A stretch of DNA of 35,972 bases from assembly GCA_043811005.1 (NCBI GenBank), contig JBDRNO010000043.1, forward strand, positions 1 through 35,972. Direction: 5' to 3'. Positions 1-6,780 of the stretch are shown piece by piece. Source of the stretch: JBDRNO01 sp043811005. Lineage in GTDB: Bacteria; Bacteroidota; Bacteroidia; NORP154. Position 1 is the first letter of the stretch; each line of letters starts with the position of its first letter. A program made the position numbers and the translations under genes. The notes beneath the pieces are model-generated. The model had not been told where the DNA came from, made no database searches, and saw only the letters and a list, made by a program, of their open reading frames with translations.

Positions 1-66
1 CACAAACGCATCCTTGCCTCTATCCTCAACAAATTATCTACCATATTACTTCTTTTTATCCCCTCT

Positions 67-94
67 TTGTAATTTGAGATTTGTAATTTGAGAT
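67..94. repeat. Two tandem copies of a 14-bp unit
   Basis: The unit TTGTAATTTGAGAT occurs twice in a row without mismatch and is followed by a partial third start (TTG). It lies in the gene-free first 138 bases, where nothing else is recognisable. Two units are too few to call a functional array. Confidence 0.8.
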
Positions 95-138
95 TTGGGA
101 CTTTTTACTATTTTTATGACATTATGGACGGACACTAA

Positions 139-1122
139 TTAACCTTTATCCCTTAACCATTTAACGGTTTTCTCAAACCCTTCTTCAAGAGGCGTGATCC
201 TGTAACCCAATTCCTGTTCTGCCTTTTGGCTTGTTAATTCCCAGTTATACAGGTATCTTCTTACCCATTTTGGCGTTATCATAGGGTGCCGGTTGAATAG
301 ATTTGCCGAAAGTTCCTGGATGCCTGCAAACGCTAACATAATAGGCAGAGGAATCTTATAAAGCCGTTCTTTCTTCCCGGAAACCGTTCCCAGCAAGTTG
401 AAAAAATCATTATACGATACGTTAGTACCACCTAAAATATATTTACCACCCGGCTTACCTTTTTCCATAGCCAGGATATGTCCGTTCACCACATCGTCAA
501 TATACACATAGTTGCCGGATTTCTCTCCATCTCCGGGTATCAGTCGCCATTTTCCACTGATATAACGCTGGATCAATCTGGTAACGCCATTGCTCTCGCT
601 CAACAATCCATGACCGTAAACCCTTGTCGGGTTAACGGTTACCACATCAAGCCCTTCACGTACATATTGCCTGACCTTTTCTTCGGCAATGAACTTGGAG
701 CTCTCATATTCGGTAAAAAAATCTGTTGTCCTTATACTATTTTCATCCACTACTGTACCTGATGAAGGTCCCAGGGTACCGGCAGTTGATGTGAAAACCA
801 CCTTTTTGATACCATTTCCTGAGGCAGCATCAAGAACATTTATTGTTCCATTTACATTTACATGAAAATAGGTTTTGGGATCTTTAGCCCAGACCCTGCC
901 ATAAGCAGCCAAATGATATACCTGATCGCAATTTTTAATGGCTTTTTCAATGCTCGCCCGGTTCAAAACATTCCCTTCGAAAATCCGGATATTATCGTTA
1001 CCTGCTATTGAATACGATGACATGGAGCGGCACAATGCGTGTATCGTATGACCTGATCCTGCGAGGCGCCGGGCAAGTGTAGCGCCTATAAATCCCGTGC
1101 CTCCTGTGATAAAAATGTTCAT
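139..1122 (-). CDS. NAD-dependent epimerase/dehydratase (extended SDR)
   Basis: A 327-residue extended short-chain dehydrogenase, probably acting on a nucleotide sugar, a dihydroflavonol-like compound or a steroid-like substrate. The N-terminal Rossmann motif GGTGFIG (residues 7-13) binds NAD(P). The catalytic pair is YESSK (Y139, K143), with the usual Ser/Thr run FTSTAG near residue 110. The length is typical for the family. Its start overlaps the stop of the upstream CPBP gene by 4 nt (ATGA), so the two are probably translationally coupled. The substrate cannot be told from the sequence; the C-terminal half looks like the dihydroflavonol reductase or hopanoid-associated epimerase branch. 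Confidence 0.88.
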   Translation of the reverse strand: MNIFITGGTGFIGATLARRLAGSGHTIHALCRSMSSYSIAGNDNIRIFEGNVLNRASIEKAIKNCDQVYHLAAYGRVWAKDPKTYFHVNVNGTINVLDAASGNGIKKVVFTSTAGTLGPSSGTVVDENSIRTTDFFTEYESSKFIAEEKVRQYVREGLDVVTVNPTRVYGHGLLSESNGVTRLIQRYISGKWRLIPGDGEKSGNYVYIDDVVNGHILAMEKGKPGGKYILGGTNVSYNDFFNLLGTVSGKKERLYKIPLPIMLAFAGIQELSANLFNRHPMITPKWVRRYLYNWELTSQKAEQELGYRITPLEEGFEKTVKWLRDKG

Positions 1123-1838
1123 TTGATTTTCATTTCAGGATTGTAATACAAAGAAAAGTAATCATTGGATAATGCAAGTATCACATGTGAAAAAAATGCA
1201 ACCCATATTGTTCCAGTTTCAAACGTTATTAAACAAAGGATATAGCCGAAGGGGATAGCTCCAATGGTTTCTTTTGCGCCCTTGGGAATATGTACAAGTG
1301 AATAAATCACGGTATTTATAGCTATTGCCTGCCATTGGCTGAAAGCACGCTCACAGGAGAATAATAAAAATCCTCTTATTAAAAACTCATAAGCAAGGAG
1401 ATATGCCATCCAGCTTACAGAGTTGATAACTATCAAGCCTAAGCTCCATACCTTTGCCCTGATCTGAGGATAGATATTCATATTGCCGGGTTTACCGGCA
1501 AAGATCATGTTGACTATTATTATCAGGATTCCTGATCCCAGTATCCAGTAAAGTGAGATTACCGGGTTTCCTATCATAACACCATAATCTACTAATGTCT
1601 TGTCAAACAGTACCAGGCAGATGAATGCAGGTATCAATCCCAGGAAGATGACACCGGTAATTCTTTGAAAGACAACCCACGAAGCTTGCTCCTTATCTGC
1701 ACCGGATTTTCCCCTAATAAAAGAATATATTCCTGATGAGGCAGATATTCGATAATAGGCGATAAATCCCGGCAAGCAGTATAGTATTGCAATTACCGGT
1801 TCGACATAATCATTATTCAAAAAATTTGGTGAGGTCAT
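1119..1838 (-). CDS. CPBP (CAAX protease/bacteriocin-processing) family membrane protein
   Basis: A 239-residue protein with several hydrophobic segments. It matches the CPBP intramembrane metalloprotease fold: motif 1 is at 150-155 (Y-E-F-L-I-R), motif 2 is Y-S-L-V-H ending at H183, and a later H218 is followed by N225. The canonical motif 1 is EExxxR; here the first Glu is Tyr, leaving a single Glu (E151) and R155, so proteolytic activity is uncertain. It is the first gene of a two-gene minus-strand operon and overlaps the epimerase start by 4 nt. The role is unknown; such proteins are often linked to membrane protein processing or self-immunity. Confidence 0.72.
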   Translation of the reverse strand: MTSPNFLNNDYVEPVIAILYCLPGFIAYYRISASSGIYSFIRGKSGADKEQASWVVFQRITGVIFLGLIPAFICLVLFDKTLVDYGVMIGNPVISLYWILGSGILIIIVNMIFAGKPGNMNIYPQIRAKVWSLGLIVINSVSWMAYLLAYEFLIRGFLLFSCERAFSQWQAIAINTVIYSLVHIPKGAKETIGAIPFGYILCLITFETGTIWVAFFSHVILALSNDYFSLYYNPEMKIK

Positions 1839-1859
1839 GTATTATCTTGTGTCTGAATG

Positions 1860-1893
1860 CGAAACTACAGCATTTTGTATTGAAAAACTCAAA
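1860..1893 (-). promoter_or_regulatory. Candidate promoter for the CPBP-epimerase operon
   Basis: On the minus strand TTTG (1890-1893) is followed after 22 nt by TAGTTTCG (1860-1867), one base from the Bacteroidetes -7 consensus TAnnTTTG. It ends 21 nt before the ATG at 1838. The spacing is slightly long, so this is tentative. Confidence 0.33.
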
Positions 1894-1914
1894 CTTCCTA
1901 AAATAAATATTCTG

Positions 1915-1922
1915 TATATTTG
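1915..1922 (+). promoter_or_regulatory. Bacteroidetes -7 box immediately before the SDR start
   Basis: TATATTTG matches TAnnTTTG exactly and ends only 5 nt before the ATG at 1928. With the usual 5-8 nt to the transcription start, the mRNA would have almost no leader. No good -33 TTTG lies about 20 nt upstream, so either a weak promoter or a chance match is possible. Confidence 0.4.
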
Positions 1923-1927
1923 CACCA

Positions 1928-2734
1928 ATGAAAAATAAAGTGGTAATTATTACTGGCGCTTCCTCAGGCATAGGCAAAGCTACAGCTGAAGAATTTGCCA
2001 TGAGGGGGGCAAAAGTTGTTTTAGCTGCACGTAACCTTGAAAAACTTGAGGAGCTTGCCATCCGGTTAAAAAGCAAAGGACTGGAAACGCTGCCTGTAAA
2101 AACAGATGTCAGCATTGAAGAGGATTGTAAGAACCTTATTGAAAAAACCATTGATGCTTATGGTAAAATAGATGTTTTGATCAACAATGCCGGTATCTCG
2201 ATGCGGGCATTATTTGAAGAAGTAGACTTATCTGTAATTAAACGTATGATGGATGTCAATTTCTGGGGAGCTGTTTATTGCACGAAATATGCTATGCCTT
2301 ATCTGTTGAAAGTCAGGGGTTCGGTAGCTGGAGTAAGCTCAATAGGGGGATACAGGGGACTTCCGGGCAGAACCGGCTATTCGGCTTCCAAATTTGCTGT
2401 ACGCGGTTTCCTGCAGGCATTGAGAACAGAGAATCGAAAACACGGCTTGAATGTTTTGATCATCAATCCATGGTTCACTGCTTCCAATATAAGAAATACC
2501 GCACTTACAAAAGACAATAAACAACAAATTAGTTCACCAAGAGATGAAAAAAAAATGATGCAGTCCAAGGAAGTCGCAAGGTATATATATAAGGCGGTAA
2601 TTAACAGAAATGATACACTTACCATTACATTACTAGGCAAATTAACAAGATGGTTCAATGAGATCCTTCCGCGATCAACTGATAGGGTCATTTATAAAAT
2701 AATGTCAAAAGAACCGGATTCGCCCTTTAAATAA
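1928..2734 (+). CDS. SDR family NAD(P)-dependent oxidoreductase
   Basis: A 268-residue classical short-chain dehydrogenase. Visible motifs are the cofactor-binding TGASSGIG (9-16), NNAG (86-89), catalytic N111, S138, Y151 and K155 (YSASK). The start at the ATG just before the first beta strand (KNKVVIITG) is fixed by the motif: there is no room for a later one. The tail (after about residue 190) resembles DHRS7/YqjQ-type SDRs. It is separated from aroK by 1 nt, so the two are almost certainly cotranscribed, though no pathway link is evident. The substrate is unknown. Confidence 0.9.
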   Translation: MKNKVVIITGASSGIGKATAEEFAMRGAKVVLAARNLEKLEELAIRLKSKGLETLPVKTDVSIEEDCKNLIEKTIDAYGKIDVLINNAGISMRALFEEVDLSVIKRMMDVNFWGAVYCTKYAMPYLLKVRGSVAGVSSIGGYRGLPGRTGYSASKFAVRGFLQALRTENRKHGLNVLIINPWFTASNIRNTALTKDNKQQISSPRDEKKMMQSKEVARYIYKAVINRNDTLTITLLGKLTRWFNEILPRSTDRVIYKIMSKEPDSPFK

Positions 2735-2735
2735 A

Positions 2736-3266
2736 ATGCGTATTTTTTTATTAGGATATATGGGATGCGGAAAATCAGCAATTGGTAAACAATTAGCGAA
2801 AAAGCTGGGTTTTGATTTTATTGATTCAGACCTCTTTATAGAAAATAAATGCAAAAAATCCATACCTGAAATTTTCGAAGCTCATGGAGAGGAAAAATTC
2901 AGGGAGCTTGAGCAAAATTGCCTGAAAGAGATAATAAATATTAGTGGCAGCAGAATTGACAGTTCCGGGCATGTAATTTCAACAGGTGGCGGAACACCTT
3001 GCTTTTATAATAACATGGAATTGATGAATAATAGTGGAATCACTATTTATTTACAGATGAGCGTTGAAAATTTGATGAACAGGTTGATACATCAAAAGAA
3101 ATCCCGCCCGTTGATCAAAAACTTGTCTGATGAAGAATTAAAAGATCATATAAGTGAAAATCTTAAGAAGAGGGAGAACTATTATTTGCAGGCAAAGCAT
3201 ATTGTGAATGCTGAAACTTTAAAAATTGACGAACTTATTGGTTTGATTGCTTGGTTAATTAGGTGA
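2736..3266 (+). CDS. aroK: Shikimate kinase
   Basis: Phosphorylates the 3-hydroxyl of shikimate with ATP, the fifth step of the shikimate pathway to chorismate, in the cytosol. The 176 residues carry the Walker A GYMGCGKS (7-14), the shikimate-binding D30/D32 pair, R56, the GGG turn (84-86), the lid Arg (SRP, R124) and the C-terminal RxxxY (R146). Length and order are standard. The start codon lies 1 nt after the upstream SDR stop. It is convergent with the MFS transporter gene. Confidence 0.93.
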   Translation: MRIFLLGYMGCGKSAIGKQLAKKLGFDFIDSDLFIENKCKKSIPEIFEAHGEEKFRELEQNCLKEIINISGSRIDSSGHVISTGGGTPCFYNNMELMNNSGITIYLQMSVENLMNRLIHQKKSRPLIKNLSDEELKDHISENLKKRENYYLQAKHIVNAETLKIDELIGLIAWLIR

Positions 3267-3354
3267 TTGGTTACGATTGTCTTCACCAGACTCACCATTT
3301 TCCTGTAAAAACTTCCTTCTTAAGAAAGGTTAAAGAATCTGTTATTTTCTGCTA

Positions 3355-4740
3355 TCATCGTTTTCTCTCCAAACCTTTTCCCACCCAGCCTTTTGATAGA
3401 AATAAGGCAACAGGAGTAACCATGGCAATACATCCATAGATTAGCCACATGGTTTCTGTGTTCATTTGTTCGGGTGCTCCACCATCAGGACAATAGTTCA
3501 TCAGAAACCAACCGGAATAGAGAGATGTGACCACTTTTGTAAGAAACCAGGGGAATTGTCCTATTCCCATATATATACCGGTCATATTTTTTGGGGCAAT
3601 TTCAGCTACCCATTGTAAAAATCTGGGCTGCCACATTGCTTCGCCTATAGTCATTATGATCAAATAGGCAAAAACAGTGTATATGTTGGCGCCTAAAGCC
3701 AACAGGAATGTTGGTGAAGCCATAACCAAAGTACCGACTATCATCATTTTATAGGTATCACGCTTAATAGTAAGTGCCGCTACCATTGGCGCTAAAATAA
3801 AAATCAAAAGTGGGTTGAAATTGACAAAAAATTCGAAGTTGTTAGATATAACTCCTGTAAATGCCCTGCTAAAATATAGGGGAAGTGTCAACCAATTATG
3901 AGCAAAAAGGGTTTGAACGGGAATTAGAATAAAAATAAAATACATGAACCGACCATCCTTAATGGGGAAATTTTTTAGATAATATTTTAGTTTTTCTTTT
4001 ACTGATTCTTGTTTTTCCGATTTTTCTTCTTCCTCCACTTCATCCTGAGTTTTAGCATCGGCAATATTATCCATAGCTATTTGAATAGTCTTTTTGGAAA
4101 GGATCACTGCAACTACAATAATTCCTATAACCGTTAAAGCAATAAAGACCCAATAAACCCCTAAAATGCCGTAACTTTTTCTAACAGGAGGAGATATAAG
4201 CCCAGGCAAAAATCCACCTAAATTCATGAGTGCATATAACATAGCATAGCCCATTGCCGCTGTTTTTTTTGTTGTAAATTGTTTGACCGCTGTATAACAG
4301 GCAGGTTGATAAATACCATATCCTATTATAATCCCCAAAATTCCTAACATTGCGACTATGTGGGCGCCCCCCCATAAGCCACTGGAACCCGCGTATGGAG
4401 CAATTGTTAATGCTAATCTTCCAAATAGTATAAATGTTAGTGCGGTAAGTAGGGCTTTTCTTACTCCAATCCAATCCACGGTTCCACCTAAAAGTAACAT
4501 AGCCAAAGTAATCCCTGCCGTAAGAATACCAACCATTCTGCCGGCATCAATATCATTCAGACCAGTGAATTTGTTAAAGTACATGACAATAAGTCCTAAA
4601 ACGCCAAAATATGTTAAACCTTCAAGTAAATATGACAGGTTAATGCCCCACAATACTCTTGGCGCTTTGATCAAATTAATAAAGGGTTCAATAATTTCAC
4701 GAATTGGGCTTATTGCCTTAGAGTCTTTTTGTTCTTCCAT
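3355..4740 (-). CDS. MFS transporter
   Basis: A 461-residue polytopic membrane protein with about 12 predicted hydrophobic helices in two halves, joined by an acidic and lysine-rich cytoplasmic loop (about 225-250). The loop between helices 2 and 3 has the major facilitator motif A in the form GGTVDWIGVRKAL. The substrate cannot be deduced; the overall look (GYGIYQP in helix 4-5, large hydrophilic central loop) is closest to peptide/nucleoside-type MFS proteins of Bacteroidetes. It starts 46 nt after the phosphoribosyltransferase gene on the same strand, so it may be cotranscribed with it. Confidence 0.85.
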   Translation of the reverse strand: MEEQKDSKAISPIREIIEPFINLIKAPRVLWGINLSYLLEGLTYFGVLGLIVMYFNKFTGLNDIDAGRMVGILTAGITLAMLLLGGTVDWIGVRKALLTALTFILFGRLALTIAPYAGSSGLWGGAHIVAMLGILGIIIGYGIYQPACYTAVKQFTTKKTAAMGYAMLYALMNLGGFLPGLISPPVRKSYGILGVYWVFIALTVIGIIVVAVILSKKTIQIAMDNIADAKTQDEVEEEEKSEKQESVKEKLKYYLKNFPIKDGRFMYFIFILIPVQTLFAHNWLTLPLYFSRAFTGVISNNFEFFVNFNPLLIFILAPMVAALTIKRDTYKMMIVGTLVMASPTFLLALGANIYTVFAYLIIMTIGEAMWQPRFLQWVAEIAPKNMTGIYMGIGQFPWFLTKVVTSLYSGWFLMNYCPDGGAPEQMNTETMWLIYGCIAMVTPVALFLSKGWVGKGLERKR

Positions 4741-4786
4741 TTTTGTTTTCTTTTTTGTTATTATAAATTAAACTTGTTTTATAACC

Positions 4787-5287
4787 TCAACTTAGATATA
4801 CCGCTTCCTTGCCTTTTCCCAAATCAACCGACACATGTTCCTGGAGAGTTGTAGAAAGAGAAATGCCAACATAATCTGCCCTGACAGGGAATATATTGTG
4901 TCTTCTATCCACTAAAACTATTGTTCTTAATTTTTTAACGCGTACCCTTAAAAAATATCTAACGGCATAGATAAGCGTTCTTCCTGAATTGATCACATCA
5001 TCAACTAAAAATATTACTTTATTTTTCAGCTCATCATCAGTTATTGGAAATTCAATTGCATCACTCAAGGGGGTATTCTTATTTATCTTTATTTCGCCAA
5101 CCTGAACCTTCATAGGTGATATTGACTTCAATACTTTTGCTATTCTTTGAGCCAATATATATCCCCTTGTGGCAATGCCTGCAACTATAATTTCGCTTTC
5201 TTCATAATTGTTTTCGTATACCTGGTGCGCCAGACGGTTGATCTTCTGTTCGATTTGTTTGCTGTTTAATACTATGGTTTTACTCAT
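4787..5287 (-). CDS. PyrR-like phosphoribosyltransferase
   Basis: A type I phosphoribosyltransferase of 166 residues. The PRPP-binding loop is VIFLVDDVINSGRT (91-104), with the acidic pair D96/D97. The C-terminal stretch VDRRHNIFPVRADYVG is characteristic of PyrR (uracil PRTase/pyrimidine attenuator) rather than of hypoxanthine or adenine PRTases. In Bacteroidetes such proteins usually have no demonstrated attenuation role, so nucleobase salvage is the safer call. An MFS gene follows on the same strand, and base or nucleoside uptake plus salvage would be a sensible pairing, but this is inference. Confidence 0.8.
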   Translation of the reverse strand: MSKTIVLNSKQIEQKINRLAHQVYENNYEESEIIVAGIATRGYILAQRIAKVLKSISPMKVQVGEIKINKNTPLSDAIEFPITDDELKNKVIFLVDDVINSGRTLIYAVRYFLRVRVKKLRTIVLVDRRHNIFPVRADYVGISLSTTLQEHVSVDLGKGKEAVYLS

Positions 5288-5304
5288 AAAATATTATTTT
5301 ATTC

Positions 5305-5336
5305 AACGGTACTGCTCACTATCATAATTAATTTTA
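5305..5336. repeat. Dispersed 32-bp repeat, copy 1
   Basis: This stretch between the phosphoribosyltransferase and YggS genes matches 15326-15357 at 30 of 32 positions. It starts AACGGTA and contains CTCACTATCATAATTAATTT. Weaker similarity continues to the left. It is non-coding in both places. Confidence 0.7.
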
Positions 5337-5349
5337 ATATCTGAAGTTG

Positions 5350-5357
5350 CAAATCTA
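5350..5357 (-). promoter_or_regulatory. Candidate -7 box for the phosphoribosyltransferase
   Basis: On the minus strand TAGATTTG (plus strand CAAATCTA) fits TAnnTTTG and lies 62 nt before the ATG at 5287. No clear TTTG is found about 20 nt further upstream. Confidence 0.38.
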
Positions 5358-5416
5358 CAAATAACGTTTTAAATAGAATTAACGAATATTGTATTTTTAT
5401 GCATATGATTTATACT

Positions 5417-5424
5417 TAACTTTG
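5417..5424 (+). promoter_or_regulatory. Candidate -7 box upstream of the YggS-type gene
   Basis: TAACTTTG fits TAnnTTTG. Transcription would begin near 5431 and leave a leader of about 110 nt with no recognisable riboswitch. The -33 element is unclear. Confidence 0.4.
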
Positions 5425-5541
5425 CCACTTGACAGGTAAGATTTGGCAACAGTACTGCTTTTGGCAGGAACTGAAAGGGATTAAATAAATTTCTAAAATA
5501 ATTTATTTCAAAACTCTATAATGAAATTTTAAGTACCTAAT

Positions 5542-6240
5542 ATGAACATTGCAGGTAACATTAATACGATTCTCAAAAAAATACCGGAACATGTAAAACT
5601 CGTTGCTGTTTCAAAGACCAAAACCTTTGAAGATATATTGGAAGCATACAATGCAGGTCAGAGGATTTTTGGAGAAAACAGGGTTCAGGAGCTTATGACA
5701 AAAAATGACCGGCTTTCAAAAAATCCCGACACAACCGTTTCTCCCCATGGGATAGGCATTGAATGGCATTTTATAGGACACTTGCAAACCAATAAGGTAA
5801 AATATATCGCACCCTTTGTTAGCTTAATTCACTCCATTGACAGCTTAAAGCTATTAAAAACGATTGACAAAGAAGCCGCTAAGAACAAAAGGGTAATAGA
5901 TTGCCTGCTTCAAATTAACATTTCACGTGAAGAAATCAAAAACGGATTAAACGAAGAAGAAGCTGCCGGTTTATTAAAGTCAGGGGATTTTAGCCATTTC
6001 AAAAACATTCGTATTACCGGATTAATGGGTATGGCTACTTATACAAATGATGAAAATCTATTAAGAAGTGAATTTAAAACATTAGCCAACCTGTTTGAAG
6101 ATCTGAAGAACAATTATTTTAAAAGCAAACCGGAATTTAAGGAAATATCCATGGGCATGTCAAGTGACTATAAGATTGCAATAGATGAGGGCAGCACTAT
6201 GGTGAGGGTCGGGAGTTTGATTTTTGGAGCAAGGAAGTAG
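5542..6240 (+). CDS. YggS/PLPBP family pyridoxal-phosphate-binding protein
   Basis: A 232-residue protein of the PLP-homeostasis family (YggS, PROSC), a TIM-barrel protein that binds PLP but has no known enzymatic turnover and affects vitamin B6 and amino-acid balance. The PLP lysine is in VAVSK (K25). Other family signatures are FGENRVQE, WHFIGHLQTNK, GLMGMATYT and the C-terminal SMGMSSDYKIAI with phosphate-binding GSTMVRVGSLIFG. Length and order are complete. It is a lone gene with its own upstream -7 box. Confidence 0.93.
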   Translation: MNIAGNINTILKKIPEHVKLVAVSKTKTFEDILEAYNAGQRIFGENRVQELMTKNDRLSKNPDTTVSPHGIGIEWHFIGHLQTNKVKYIAPFVSLIHSIDSLKLLKTIDKEAAKNKRVIDCLLQINISREEIKNGLNEEEAAGLLKSGDFSHFKNIRITGLMGMATYTNDENLLRSEFKTLANLFEDLKNNYFKSKPEFKEISMGMSSDYKIAIDEGSTMVRVGSLIFGARK

Positions 6241-6329
6241 GGAGAGATGGAGTTAGTGTTCGGGTGTAAATAAAACCACAGATTTCACCGATTTACTCAT
6301 AAAATAATTTATTTTAATCTTTACTTTAA

Positions 6330-6578
6330 AATACATACCCCTTAAAATTTCCATATTCAGCAAGCCCCTTGTGCTGCCAAAACCAAACACCATTTTCACG
6401 AACAACATCAGGTATGTTAGATCTGCTGCCTTAATATTTCCTTATTTAACTATACCACCAGCATGATTTAATTACTATATATTTCCCTGAACCTGTTTTT
6501 TACTTGGTTGAAGGGTACTCAACACCTTCTTCTTTTTATAATATTTTCTTAAGAACTCCCCCATTCTCCCGCATGTAA
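6330..6578 (+). pseudogene. Decayed copy of the His/Cys-rich small protein found at 16538 and 27919
   Basis: The DNA aligns throughout with the genes at 16538-16861 and 27919-28245 but cannot be read. An early Leu codon (L30) has become TAA, a second Leu codon inside the HQDCLIC motif has become TAG, and the N-terminal 25 or so codons are unrecognisable. The His run (K-x-HHFHEQHQ) is still legible near 6389-6414. It lies just upstream of the copper-type TBDR at 6781, the same position the intact copies have relative to their own receptors. The rest of this 540-bp gap holds the promoter/operator listed next and a short AGCGAAC direct repeat near 6674-6700. Confidence 0.85.
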
Positions 6579-6717
6579 TTCATTCTTGTGTAGTCAGGTG
6601 TGAATTTTACAGAATTATTTTATGTTCAACAATGAAACACGAAATCTAATATCTAAAATCCAGAATCCCAAGGAAGCGAACGGATCGATTTGAGCGAACC
6701 GATAACAGAAATAAAAA

Positions 6718-6749
6718 TTTGCATAATGAACATATGTTCGTTATTTTTG
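6718..6749 (+). promoter_or_regulatory. Promoter with embedded 18-nt palindromic operator, upstream of OprC-like TBDR
   Basis: TTTG (6718-6721) and TATTTTTG (6742-6749) are spaced by 20 nt, the ideal Bacteroidetes arrangement. The spacer is filled by AATGAACATATGTTCGTT (6725-6742), an inverted repeat with 9-bp arms and one mismatch. The same arrangement, with a perfect palindrome, is found at 24315-24346. A protein bound there would block RNA polymerase, so this looks like a repressor site. Predicted transcription start is near 6755, about 25 nt before the ATG. Confidence 0.8.
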
Positions 6750-6780
6750 TAAAAAATTTTATAATAGAATAAATATCATT

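Noticed and set aside
67..94. CRISPR-like array
   Set aside because: Only two directly abutting 14-bp units without spacers.
1813..2151. Minus-strand open frame of 112 codons
   Set aside because: It lies antisense to the SDR gene and its promoter and its composition (Ser/Phe-rich) reflects the opposite strand; no motif.
3267..3354. Terminator between aroK and the MFS gene (CCTTCTTAAGAAAGG)
   Set aside because: The stem is short and AT-rich and no T run follows on either strand, so a factor-independent terminator is not supported.
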